The notes below the pieces were generated by a model. That model was not told the DNA's origin. It saw only the letters and a list, made by a program, of their open reading frames with translations, and made no database searches. From Proteobacteria bacterium UBA6921 (lineage in GTDB: Bacteria; Pseudomonadota; Gammaproteobacteria; SG8-11): a DNA stretch of 63,634 bases. This document shows positions 15,773 to 27,300 of this stretch, piece after piece. Every line of letters starts with the position of its first letter. Positions within the stretch are counted from its first letter, which is position 1. Location of the stretch: NCBI GenBank assembly GCA_002450895.1, contig DKAR01000036.1, positions 236 through 63,869 of the forward strand. The letters are read 5' to 3'. The position numbers and the translations under genes were made by a program.

Positions 15773-16831
15773 TCAATTTCCGGGCACAATCATCGGTTCA
15801 AAATCGAACACATTGGGATTGGTCGGGTCTACCGTCACTTTGATCCAGTGAATGTTCGGGCTGCCGAACGTTTCCACGCGCGTGAAATTTTTCACGAGGT
15901 GGGCTTGGTCAACGAGCGGCTTGTCAACCTTGAAGAAGTGCGTATCGCCGTGCACCAGCACGACCTGGCCTGAATATGAATTGGTCTCTTCAACGATCGC
16001 GTTGAGAAAATCCGTATAACCGTTGACGGCCGCGTCTGCACGCTCGTTGATATCTTCGGTTTCTGGCAGATCAAACCAGGGATCACCCTGAATCACGACC
16101 ATGACGCCTTTGGCTTTTTTGGCCTTCGCCATTTCAAACGCGTCATGCAGCCAGATCAGGTTGTGCGCGTTGCGATCAGCGTACTCGGCGTTGTCTGCAT
16201 CACAGTCCGCCTGGGTGCGCGCGCTCTTTGAACTGGCGCAGGCGCCGTCGTTCACCTTGTTGTTATTGCTGCCCGGGACGTTCATGCCAACGAAGACAAT
16301 GCCTTTGTACATCCAGCGGGTGTTTTCACTGAACGGCCTGCCCGGTTCACCCTGGCGATTCAGCACCATCTTTTTCTGGCCGAAGCTGGTTGCGGAATTA
16401 AACATGTTCTGGCGCAGGAAGGTGAGACGTTCCAACGCATTGTATCCACCGTTGTTGGTGCGATGGCAGTCGGTCCACTCGTTGTCTCCGGGGACATAGA
16501 CCAGCGGCGCACGCAGCGAATTGAACATATCGGCGGCCTTGGTGCTGATGGTTTCATCGTCACACACGGAGCTGCCATCCTTCGTGTCGCCGTCATAGAT
16601 ACTGAAGGCAATACGAGCGGCATTGATGTCTGCAATCAGTGCAGGAATCTTCGGTTGGTCGCCGCTTTTGGCATAGGGCATGTCGCCCCACAGGCCGAAC
16701 GAGAACCGACCGCGGTCACCGTCGTCCGAATGCTCATCCATCTCGTGAGCCGACGCGTAGGCGCTGCAAAGCAATGTGCCGGAAAAAATCAAAGCTGATG
16801 TCAAACGAACCGCTCTTTGACGGGTAGTCAT
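15773..16831 (-). CDS. Secreted calcineurin-like metallophosphoesterase
   Basis: 352 residues from the ATG at 16831 (AAAGGA just upstream). The signal peptide is about 1-28 (ending AYASA). Metal-binding motifs of the calcineurin-like superfamily appear in order: WGDMPY (G49-D50), YDGDTKDG (D80-D82), PGDNEWTDCH (115-123), IQGDPWF, and HGDTHFFKVD in the C-terminal third, the counterpart of GHxH. It is probably exported to the periplasm or beyond to release phosphate from organic esters; the substrate is unknown. It stands alone on the minus strand, has a terminator, and has three PhoB repeats upstream, so membership of the Pho regulon is well supported. Confidence 0.85.
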   Translation of the reverse strand: MTTRQRAVRLTSALIFSGTLLCSAYASAHEMDEHSDDGDRGRFSFGLWGDMPYAKSGDQPKIPALIADINAARIAFSIYDGDTKDGSSVCDDETISTKAADMFNSLRAPLVYVPGDNEWTDCHRTNNGGYNALERLTFLRQNMFNSATSFGQKKMVLNRQGEPGRPFSENTRWMYKGIVFVGMNVPGSNNNKVNDGACASSKSARTQADCDADNAEYADRNAHNLIWLHDAFEMAKAKKAKGVMVVIQGDPWFDLPETEDINERADAAVNGYTDFLNAIVEETNSYSGQVVLVHGDTHFFKVDKPLVDQAHLVKNFTRVETFGSPNIHWIKVTVDPTNPNVFDFEPMIVPGN

Positions 16832-16905
16832 TTCCTTTCCCCCTGGTTTTTGCAATGGAAGGTTGCTGGTTGCGACGGAGGGTTATTTTTCTTCGCCGCT
16901 GAAGA

Positions 16906-16939
16906 ATCTTGTTACTGAAACGTGACAGAACGATGACAG
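16906..16939 (-). promoter_or_regulatory. Three-unit PhoB box of the metallophosphoesterase gene
   Basis: The minus-strand units CTGTCAT (16939-16933), CTGTCAC (16928-16922) and CAGTAAC (16917-16911) follow each other at exactly 11 bp. The first two are perfect matches. CAAGAT (16911-16906), a weak -10, starts 10 bp after the second unit and gives a leader of about 68 nt. Confidence 0.78.
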
Positions 16940-17038
16940 CACGATCGCGCGCGAGAGTCAGGGCCAATCCTGTCGATAGTAAATGCCATATCTTTTGTCA
17001 CGAGCATTGCGACTTCAGTGTATGTTTCGCAATCGTTT

Positions 17039-17638
17039 CTATTGCGTGAGTGATGTAAATTCATCCAGGATGCTGCGCGCATGATCAGCGACGTCGGGAT
17101 CAGGATCGTGTGTCGCCGAACTGACAAGGGTGCGCAACGTGCCATCAGGATCCCCCGTGTTCCACGCCATGGTGCGAATGGAATCGAGCGTCAAATACCG
17201 GTTGGTGGATTGCTCATCGCGTAGCGACTCACTGAGCGCCAGACGCGCTTCTGCATTGTTGGCAGAGGCCAGAGTCTGGATGGCGGACGCGCGCCGCGCC
17301 GGGTCCTGGTCCAGCGTCGCCTGCCGAATCGCTTCGCGGGTCATGTCTTCAGGTCCCGGGGCAGCAACGGTTTCTTCGTTCGTGGCTGCACGGCGAATAG
17401 ATCCGGGAACACCTGTTGCTGGTGACGCGGAGCGCGGTACGGAAACAAGCGTATTTGAATGGAGCGGCACTGAATCCGGATTGGAACGTGCGGCCGTAGA
17501 AATCGGCGCCACCGAAATGTCATCGACAATATTTGGAAGTGTAATTCGGCTGACAAATTCGACGAGCGTGTAGGAAGCGAAAACGACTCCCGCGAGGGGA
17601 AGCGCAATCAGCCACTTCCAATGGTCGTTACGTTTCAT
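17039..17638 (-). CDS. Membrane-anchored HEAT-repeat-like protein
   Basis: 199 residues. One N-terminal membrane helix (about 9-30, WLIALPLAGVVFASYTLVEF) is followed by a low-complexity Ser/Pro/Ala linker (40-95). The C-terminal helical region (about 97-199) has repeats of the type RRASAIQTLASANNAEARLALSE and DPDVADHARSILDEF, as in HEAT/PBS-lyase scaffolds. No catalytic motif is visible, so a periplasmic adaptor or scaffold role is the likeliest. It is transcribed divergently from the TPR-TpsA operon across a 144-bp gap holding back-to-back PhoB-box candidates, so the two may be co-regulated and functionally linked. Confidence 0.7.
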   Translation of the reverse strand: MKRNDHWKWLIALPLAGVVFASYTLVEFVSRITLPNIVDDISVAPISTAARSNPDSVPLHSNTLVSVPRSASPATGVPGSIRRAATNEETVAAPGPEDMTREAIRQATLDQDPARRASAIQTLASANNAEARLALSESLRDEQSTNRYLTLDSIRTMAWNTGDPDGTLRTLVSSATHDPDPDVADHARSILDEFTSLTQ

Positions 17639-17670
17639 TTTCTCTCAATTACAACTTTCGTTTTGTTTGC

Positions 17671-17704
17671 ACGGTACAGCGACTTCGTGACGCGAAAATG
17701 ACGC
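17671..17704 (-). promoter_or_regulatory. Candidate PhoB box for the HEAT-repeat gene
   Basis: On the minus strand, GCGTCAT-TTTC-GCGTCAC (17704-17687) has two units with 5 of 7 matches each. TACCGT (17676-17671) begins exactly 10 bp later. The predicted leader is about 26 nt. Confidence 0.5.
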
Positions 17705-17720
17705 GGCGCGCGCCGATGCC

Positions 17721-17753
17721 GTGTCATGCAAGCGTCACAATTCCCGGTGTAAG
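17721..17753 (+). promoter_or_regulatory. Candidate PhoB box for the TPR-TpsA-exosortase operon
   Basis: GTGTCAT-GCAA-GCGTCAC (17721-17738) matches consensus at 6 and 5 of 7 positions. TGTAAG (17748-17753) lies 9 bp later. The start point near 17760 gives a leader of about 23 nt containing GGAAGGGG before the ATG at 17783. The box starts 16 bp from the oppositely oriented box of the HEAT gene. Confidence 0.55.
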
Positions 17754-17782
17754 CTGCGCGGCATTTCCGGAAGGGGCCCGAC

Positions 17783-18391
17783 ATGGCGACAGAATTCAGC
17801 GCGGATACACAGCCGTTCGCAACAGCAGTGTCATTGCATGAGCGGGGCGAGTGGGAAGCGGCGGCGCAGGCGTATCATCACGCCTTGGCGGTCGATCCAT
17901 CCAATATCGAAGTGTTGCACGGCGCGGGCATCCTCGCGTTACAAGTCGGTGATTTTTCGACCTCCGCTGAATTGCTCCGTCGTGCCGTCGTAAACGGTTC
18001 CCACGAACCGGACACCTATATGTTGCTGGGCCGTGCATTGAAGTCCGGCGGTGATCTTGATGCGGCGCTGGAAAACTTTTTTCACGCAATCTCGCGAGCC
18101 CCGGATTGGGCCGACGCCTATGTGCAGATCGGAATCGTGTTTCGGATGCAGAATCGCATGGCGGAAGCCGAAGTCGCGTATCGACAGGCTCTCGCGCTGA
18201 ATGCGAATTCCGTTGAAGCGCATATCAATCTGGGCAATGTGTTGCATCTGCGTGGTGATCTCGAAGCCGCCGTGCGTCATTACGAAATCGCGTTGGAGTT
18301 ATCACCCCAGTCCGAAACCGCGGCCACCAATCGCGACATCACCCTCAATGCGCAAGCCTATGCGCGCGGCGTGAATCCCGTACCGGCATGA
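17783..18391 (+). CDS. TPR protein co-translated with TpsA
   Basis: 202 residues made almost wholly of about five tetratricopeptide repeats, each ending in the typical alternation of small and hydrophobic residues with a DP or NP turn (AYHHALAVDPSNIEVLHGAGILALQ is one; AYRQALALNANSVEAHINLG another). There is no signal peptide, so it is probably cytoplasmic. A strong ribosome-binding site (GGAAGGGG) precedes the ATG. Its stop overlaps the tpsA start by ATGA, so translation of the giant exoprotein is coupled to it. A chaperone or holding factor that keeps TpsA export-competent is a reasonable inference. Confidence 0.85.
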   Translation: MATEFSADTQPFATAVSLHERGEWEAAAQAYHHALAVDPSNIEVLHGAGILALQVGDFSTSAELLRRAVVNGSHEPDTYMLLGRALKSGGDLDAALENFFHAISRAPDWADAYVQIGIVFRMQNRMAEAEVAYRQALALNANSVEAHINLGNVLHLRGDLEAAVRHYEIALELSPQSETAATNRDITLNAQAYARGVNPVPA

Positions 18392-21300
18392 GTCATTCCG
18401 TGGTTAACCAATCTCTGACTGCACGCGCGCAAGCGCGACCCGGAAAGCGAAGGCTCCCGCCCGAGTTTCGGATGCGCCGGTGTTTTGCGCTGACCCTCAG
18501 CGCGATGGCAGCAATCGCCTGTGCGCCATCGCACGTCTCCGCGGAGCCGGCGAACACGGCGCTACCGACGGCATGTGGCAATGGTAACTGCGGCGGAAAG
18601 CAGTGGGTCACGCTCGGGTCCGCCAGCGCCAGCGTTCAGAACAATCAGATGAACGTGGTTGTTCAGGGGCAAACGGCGGTACTCAACTGGAGCAGCTTCA
18701 ACATCGGTGCGGATGCCGCCGTCAATTTTCAGCAGGACAACGCAACGGCCGTCGCGATCAACAAGATCGTCACCGAAAATCCCACCGAGATCTTCGGCCA
18801 GCTCACGGCCAACGGACAGATCTACCTGATCAATCCGAACCGGATTGTGTTTGGAAAGACAGCAAAAGTCGACGTCGGCGGACTCGTCGCGTCGACGCTC
18901 GAACTCACAGATGAAGCGCTCAAGGATGGTATCGCGGGCGCCATTCATAACTTGGGTCCCGACGGGAAGCCCGTTCCGGCATTCGTGGCGACGTATGATT
19001 CCTCCGGTCATGTCGTCAATGGCGATATCGAAATCCAGCAGGGCGCGTCGCTGAAAAGCGCCGATGGCGGCCGCATTCTCGTTTTTGCGCCGAACGTCGT
19101 GAACCGCGGTGACATCAACACGCCGAACGGTCAAACCATTCTCGCCGCGGGTAGCAAGATTTATCTCGCTGCTGCGCAAGCCGACGGGAATCGTGAGGAC
19201 AGCGATGTCGCCGGTCTGGTCGTTGAGGTCGATGTCAGTGAAATCAACAATGATGAGCTCACGAAATTTCTGCACGGTGAAACAACCCAGCTTCTGTTGG
19301 GCAGCGTCAACAACTACGGCTCGATCAATGCCGACGTCGGCAATATTTCTCTGGTCGGTCTGGCGGTAAATCAGTCCGGGCGCGTTACGGCAAAAACGTC
19401 CGTTCGTCGCAACGGAACAATTTTATTGCGTGCCGGTGACGGGATTGCCGCTGGAAACGTCGGCGCCAACGGTGGAAATCTTTCAAACTACTCCCCACGC
19501 GGCGGATTGGTCACGCTCGGTGCGGGGAGTGTTACGGAAATTATTCCGGACTCTGCGGACACCTCCGCAACGGCCGATGTCGTCGAGCAACCGAAGTCGC
19601 GCATAGATCTGCGCGGACATAGCGTGCACCTGCTGGGTGACGCACATGTCACAGCCACCAGCGGTGATGTGACGATCACTGCCCAACAGGATCCATCGCA
19701 GACGCTGGCGACCCAGGCCGACAACGATAGCCGCGTATTCATCGACGATGGCGCGGTCATTGACGTGTCCGGGGCCGCGGTGTCGCTATCGGCTGACCGA
19801 GCCACAGTAACGGTGCAGCTGCAGAGCGAGCAGCTCAAGGACAGCCCCGAGCAGCGGGACTCCGTCGTGAAGGGCGAATATGTCACGGTGGATATACGCC
19901 AGACCGGAGTCAATGCGGACGGTTCAACCTGGGTCGGTACGCCGCTGGCGGATATCACCGGTGCCATTCAGGCCGTGAATCGAACCGTGGATGAACGCAG
20001 CGTCGAAGGCGGAACCATCACGATTCGTTCGCAGGGCGACGTTATCGTCAGCGCCGGTGCCACGCTCGACATTTCCGGCGGACGAAAAGACTACGAAGCG
20101 GGTGTCATTCATACCACCAAGCTGGTCTCCGACGGAAAGTTGTACGACATTGGCGCCGCGGACCCGAACCGCCACTACGACGGCATTGCTGGACAGTACA
20201 CCCAGTCCTCGGCGAAGTGGGGCCAATCGAAGACCTGGAGCATGCTGGGCGAAGTCGGCACCTACTCCGCCGCGTTTACGCAGGGTGCCGACGCCGGCCA
20301 ACTGAACATCGATACGTCGCGCATGATTCTTGACGGAAAGGTGCGCGCCGACGTTGTCAAAGGCGACTATCAGAACGATTCGCAGTCGCGACCCGGCAAC
20401 GTCAGCGAAGATGTGTGGAGCGAATTGCCCAGCTCGATGGCGGCCCAGGGCACGTTTGTGTTTGGCAACACCGCGCAGGACACCGAGCCTGTGCATCGCT
20501 ATCGTGGCGATGATGTTGTCATTGAAGAACAGCAACTGCTTTCTCAATTGAAAGACTCCGGATTTGATCCGACACGCGATGCGCTACCCGAAACGCTGGA
20601 TCACATCACGATCCGGCCATCCCTGTTTTCCAGTGACGGAGTCGGAAGTGCCAGCATTCGCAGCAGCGAAACCGTGACGGTTGCGGCAGGCGCCAACGTA
20701 CAGATGAACGCGGGCAGTTCTCTGCAACTGATCGGCAGCACAGTAACTATTGACGGAAACGTCAGTGCGACTGGCGGCAACGTATCGGCACTCGCCGTAA
20801 AGACCGGAACGAACTCATTGAACGAAGGTCACGACGTCACACTGAGTCATGGGGCGTCGATCGACGTATCGGGAAGTTGGGTGAATGACGATCCGTTAAT
20901 TGCAGGCAGCACACGAGATCAGCGCTGGATCAATGGCGGCAGTGTTCAGCTCGAGGCCAAGCTCGGCAACATTGTAATGGAAAGCGATTCGAGCATTGAT
21001 GCATCTGGTTCCGCCTGGCTGAAGAGCGACGGAAAGATCAAGGCGGGCAGCGGTGGAAAGATCGACATAGTCACCGAGAGTGACGGAACATCCGTGACGC
21101 TCGATGGCGAATTGAGCGCGTATGGAATGTCACGCGGCGGCAGCCTCTCTATCACCACCGCGAATTCGATTTGTATCTCGACCGGAGTCTGCGACGGGTT
21201 GGCGAAAGAATCTGTACTGACATTGGTCCCGGATTTCTTCCAGCAGGGCGGGTTTGGTTCTTATTCCCTGACCAGCAAGTTTGGTGGACTGGTGGTTGCC

Positions 21301-24300
21301 GCGGGTACCGAGCTGAGCCCGCGCCAGCAAAATCTGGTACTCGACAGCGGCTATCGTTCCAGTGCCAGCGGCGCGGATCTCCGGACATTCAGCCATCTCG
21401 AAGAGCGTCCTGCGGAATCACGACGTGCGACGGATCTCACACTCAAGAGCAAATCTGAATTGCGCATTGAGTCAGGTGCGGTGATCGAAGCGGATGCGGG
21501 TAGCAAAGTCAGCCTCAGTTCAACCGACCGCATCTATGTTGACGGCACGGTACAGACGCACGGCGGAAGTATCGCACTCACCGTCAGTGACTATGCCGGG
21601 GGCGATGATGTCGTCGCCAATCAAGCGATCTGGCTGGGACAGAATGCGCGTCTTGATGTCAGCGGTACGACGCTGTTGCAACCCAGTCCCATCGGTCTGC
21701 GCGCCGGCACCGTTTACGACGGCGGAACAGTCAGTCTCACCGCCAACGCCGGATATGTGATCGCCGAAAGCGGATCGCTAATTAACGTGCCCGGGACGCA
21801 GGCCACGCTGGATCTTCCGGATGGCAACGGCGGATACACCGCGGTTGACGTGGGCAGCAATGCAGGAACGGTGCGAATCAAAAGCGCCGAGGGTGCGGTG
21901 CTGGAAGGTTCCATGGAGGGCCACGCCGGATCGGCGACGGCGCTCGGTGGCACGCTCGCGGTCACCATTGATGCCAACAATCGCGGCGAGCCGGGCGAAT
22001 TCACGCTCACCGCGGACAAGAACCACTTCTCTCACGACGATCGCGTGATCGAGGTAATTGACGATGTCGCCCAAAGCGCACTGAGCGGAACGACCTATGA
22101 AACATTCGGCGCCGCGTTCAGTGCACCGGACGCCGGCCACGCCGGTGTGTCGACGGTTCGCACGACAATGCTCGATCAAGGCGGGTTCGACGCACTGGAA
22201 CTTACTGCAAAAAATTTGCGTACGATTCCGGATCAATCGAACGACAATCAGGTGGATCTGCGCGCGTACGGTATTGTTCGAGTAGAAAGCGATCTGAATC
22301 TGGACCGACGCCTGGTTATCGATGCGCCCACGCTGGATGTCGCCGCCGACAGCGTCGTACTCGGTGCAGCCTATGTGGCCATCGGCTCACGGGAGGGACT
22401 GCTGACCGAGAGCGCTCCGACCACCACGTCGGATCATTCACTCACGGTCAATGCGCAGTGGTTGGATGTTGTCGGTCACAGTTCAATCATCAATACCAAC
22501 GACATCGCGCTGCACGCCGAAAGTGATTTGCGCCTGCGCCCGGTACCGTCGACAAATCTGGAAGACAATGCGCTTGCAATGACTGGTTCGTTGACGGTCG
22601 CGGGCCATCTCGAGTTGCAGGCCGACGTTGTCTACCCGGCCACGTTCACCGACCTTACGATCACCGCCAAGGACACGGCCGCGCCCGGTTCGATTACCGT
22701 ACTTCCCGGCGACGAAACGCACGGCGTCCTGTCGGCCGGTGGCGCGCTGCATCTCGTCGCCAATCAGATTGATCAGCGTGGTGTTTTGAAAGCACCGCTC
22801 GGCGTGATTGACCTGCAGGCGCACGGAACTGAGGCTGTGCCCGGAAATTTGGTGCTTGCCGAAGGAAGCGTAACGTCCACGTCGGCCGAGGGTCAGGTGA
22901 TTCCGGCCGGGCAGTCCGAAGGTGGCTTTGACTGGGTGTACAATATCAACAGCCAGACAAAACTTTTGTTCGGAGGCGAATTTGATCCCGTGCCGCAACA
23001 AAGCATTCAGTTGGGCGGCGACAACGTCGCGCTGAACGATGGCGCCAAACTTGATGCGTCCGGCGGCGGTGACCTGCAGTTGTACGAGTGGGTCAATGGC
23101 CTCGGTGGGTCGCGCGATATTCTCGATCCCGCGGTTTCGCCGCTCAGCTTTGCGGTCCTTCCGACCTTCGGCGAGACGATTGCGCCCTGGGATGAGCACG
23201 AGTCCGGTGCGTTTACTTCCAAATCTGTCGGGACGACGGTTTACCTCGAGGGTGTCGCCGGATTGCCAAGCGGTGAATATGCGGTACTGCCACCGCGTTA
23301 CGCGTTAATGCCCGGCGCCTATCTCATCACCGAGTTGCCGAATCTGCGCGATCGACCGGCCGGTCAGACCGGCATGCTGATCAACGGAACGCCGATCACC
23401 ACCGGTTACTTCGGCGTCGCCGGGACCGAGCAGCGCGAAGATCGCACGCGCGGATTCTCCGTAGTTTCGAGTGAATTATTGCGTGATGCCAACGATCCAC
23501 ATCGTCCGGCAGAGTACACCCTGACGCTCGCCAGTGAGTTCCTGGCGCAGCAGGCCGCCGACGGCGCGGTGGTCGGACGAATGCCGAACGATGCCGGCGT
23601 GGTTTCGATCGCCGCCGAGGATTCGCTGAATTTGCAGGCGCAGCTCATCGGCAATGCGGCCAACGGTGGTCGCGGTGCCGGCGTCGATATCGCCAGCGCC
23701 AATCTGGTGGTGACTGCCGATGGCGCCGGCGCTGCGGACGGCGGAATTCCAATATCCGCTGATGTATTAAATGGCCTGGGTGCGGAAAGCATTTTCCTCG
23801 GTGGCCGACGCAGCGAAGGCGCTGAAGGAACCGAACTGAATGTCATCAGCAACAACGTCACGATTGCCAGCGGTGCGAATCTAGTCGCACCCGAACTGAT
23901 CCTCGCTGCACGCGACACCGTCGTGCTTGCCGACGGCGCGACCGTCTCCGGCGCAGGCGAATCAAATCAGGAAGGTTCGAACTACGTTGTCAATGGCGAC
24001 GCAGCCATCATGCGTGTCAGCGGTGGTGCGCAAAGCGAACTGGTGCGCCATGCCGCATCCGGAAACGCCGGGTCGATCGATGTCGCGAGCGGCGCAACCG
24101 TAGCGGCGGACGGATCCGCGCTGTTCGACGTCAGCAAGAATCTGAGTTTCGCTGGAAACATCGATGTGCAAGGGGCTTCGCTGGCCGTCGGCGCTGCGCA
24201 GATCAATCTGGGAGATGTGCCGGCGAATACCGAAGGCTTTAACCTGGCATCGTCGACGTTGATCGGAATCAATGCCGACGAATTGCGGCTCAACGGACGT

Positions 24301-27300
24301 CAGTCGATCAACGTGTTCAGCGCCCCGATTATCGAGGCGCAGCGGCTGGTTCTGGATACGCCATTGCTTGAAGCGCGTGCCGGTAGCAGCGATGCAGTGA
24401 CCCAGGTTCACGCCGATGAAGTGATCCTGCGGAATTCGACCGGCAGTGCGGTCAGCTCGAATCCATCGGCACAAACGCACGGTTCGTTGCAGATCAGTGC
24501 GGGCAATGCGGACGCGGCGGGCGAGATCGAACAGGGTCAGGGCACAGTCACGGTTGCCGGATTCGATGCGGTTAAGCTGACTTCGACCGGCGCGATCTAC
24601 GGGCGCGATACCGGCACACTCAATACCGGCGCCGCCGATGTCACGCTGGATGCCGGCGTGATCAGCGGTCATCGTGGCTCGGAAACGACGATCACCACGC
24701 AAGGGCGCGTCGACATCGCCGCGTCGAACACGGCGTCGTCCGCGCTGGCGGACGACGCAATCGGCGCGACGCTGTCCATCAATGCGGACACAATCCATGA
24801 CGACGGCCGAATCGTCATGGCGTCGGGTGCTGTGAATCTGCATGCCACAGGTGCCTACGGTGTGACACTCGACCCGAACGGCGTCATCGATGTGAGCGGT
24901 GTCGTGCGCGACTTCACCGTAACGACGCGCCCTTCACCGGGCGGTAACGTTGAGATCGTCGCAGACTCCGGCAATATCACGCTCAACGCAGGCTCGAGTA
25001 TTTCCGTCGCCGGTGCGGTGACTGCCGACGGTCTCGGTGCCGATGCCGGAAGCCTGACGCTGCGCGCACCGCAAGGAACAGTAAAAGTTGAAAGCGATCT
25101 GGACGGCAGCGCGCAAAGCGATCAGCGCCAGGGACGCGCAACGATCGACGCGCGTCGTATCGACAACCTCGCCGCATTGAATCTCGCGCTGAACAATGCG
25201 GCATTCAATGACGAACGCGTATTGCGAATCCGGGAAGGTGACGTCGACCTGGATACGGACATCACCGCGCATCGCATCGACATCACAGTTGATGGCGGCG
25301 CACTGACAGTGGGAAATCAAAACGCAAACGTCACCCTCGACGCCAGCGGCAACGAAGGCGGACACGTGCGTCTCGCTGCGCGCGACGACGTGCAGGTGAG
25401 TTCCGGCGTGACCATCGATGCCAGCGGTAGTGAAGGCGACGGTGGCAATGTTGAGCTGATGAGTTCGGAAGGCGTGGTGCAAACGGAGCAGGGCAGCACC
25501 ATCGACGTGTCGCACGGTTCCGAAGGTGACGCACAAGACGGCGAAGTTCACGCGCGCGTCAACGAGAGCGTGTTGCTTCCGCTGGCCAGCGGTGGCACGT
25601 CAGCAATGGAATTGAAGGGAACCGTGATCGGTTCGCCGGTGATCGTCGAAGGCGTGCATGTCACCAGTCTCGACAGCGTCGGCGGTGTCATTGGCGATGC
25701 TGAAATTGCCAACGCGCGCGGCAGCGCGGATGCGTTTATGGCCAATGCGACACCGATCGAAGCGGCGCTGGAGAAATACGGCACCGATGTCGAACTTCGT
25801 CCTGGCGTGGAACTGGTTTCCAGCACCGACCTGACACTGAATACGCCATGGGATCTGATCGATTGGCGCTATGGCGGCGCGCCTGGTGTTTTAACACTGC
25901 GTGCCGCCGGCGATGTGAATATCAATCAAACGTTGTCCGACGGAATGATGTTCGACTGGATTGCGTATGCGTCGCTGCCAGCGGCGGGACCCTCGTGGAG
26001 CTACAGGATCGCCGCCGGCGCGGATCTGGCCAGTGCATCTCCGTTCGGTCTTGCGGCGTCGAGCGAACGCACCCGGACGGGAAGCATCGCCATTGCACCC
26101 GGCTATGTTGGCACGAGTATTTACGATCCGACGGTGCAAACCGCGGTGCGCACCGGAACGGGCGATGTCGAAATGGCGGCGGCGGGGAATGTCGAACTCG
26201 GCAATGCCGCCTCGGTGATCTACACCGCCGGGACTCCGGTCAGCGGAATCAGTGCGTCCATGCGTGAATCGCTGGACTACATCTGGGGATTCACCGCCGC
26301 ATTTCCCGAAAACGGCGGCGATATCATCGTGCGCGCGGGCGGTGACATGACGGGCGCATCAAGCCACCATCTCGTGACCGAGTGGCTATGGCGCATGGGA
26401 TCCGATGCTGCGACGACCGGCGAAATGCCCACGGCCTGGGGAATACAGTTCGATCAATTCACCGACGGCATCGGTGCATTGGGTGGCGGCAACGTCACAC
26501 TTGTTGCCGCGCGCGACATTGACAACGTCTCCGCCGCCATTCCGACGGTGGGCGTTCCATTGGGAGCAACGCCTGCGGACAATGAGCTGCACGTCACCGG
26601 CGGTGGCATACTGCGCGTCGAAGCCGGACGGGATATCTACGGCGGGATGTACTTTGTCGGTGCTGGTCAGGGAATGTTGGCGGCCGGCGGTGACATTGCG
26701 CGTGCCGCGGGCGACAGCAACGGCGCGTCGTATTTGAAAATCGCCCTCGGCGATGCGGAAGTCGGCGTCAGTGCGCGGGGCTCCATTGATGTGGGGTCAG
26801 TGTTTAATCCCACGATCATTCCGCAAAGCCAGTCGGCGGGTGCCTATGGTTTCGATCCAACCATCGACTTTCTGACCTACCAACCCGACAGTCGTGCCGA
26901 TTTCACGGCGATTGCTGGCGCCGTCCACTATCACGACAGTGCCGATGCGACGGTCAATGATGCCAGGGACGGGCTTTACGGCGTCAACGACTATACCGTT
27001 CAGGCAGAATTGCTGCGCATGTTGCCACCGACGCTTACGATGCAGGCGCTCGGCGGTGATATTGTCGTTGGCGGAACCGGCGCGGACAACGGATCGGGCA
27101 AGATTCTGAAACTTGCACCCGCCGTGTCCGGACAACTCGAGCTGCTTGCCGAGGGTGACGTGCGCTTGTACGACGGGATCCTGCTGTCAGATACGAATCC
27201 GGAAAATCTTCCCACGCCGGAGGCGCCGGGCCGATTTTTCCCGGCGTCCAGCGATTCGCTGCTGACACAACTCTTTGCAGAGTATTCGCCGCAGTTTCGA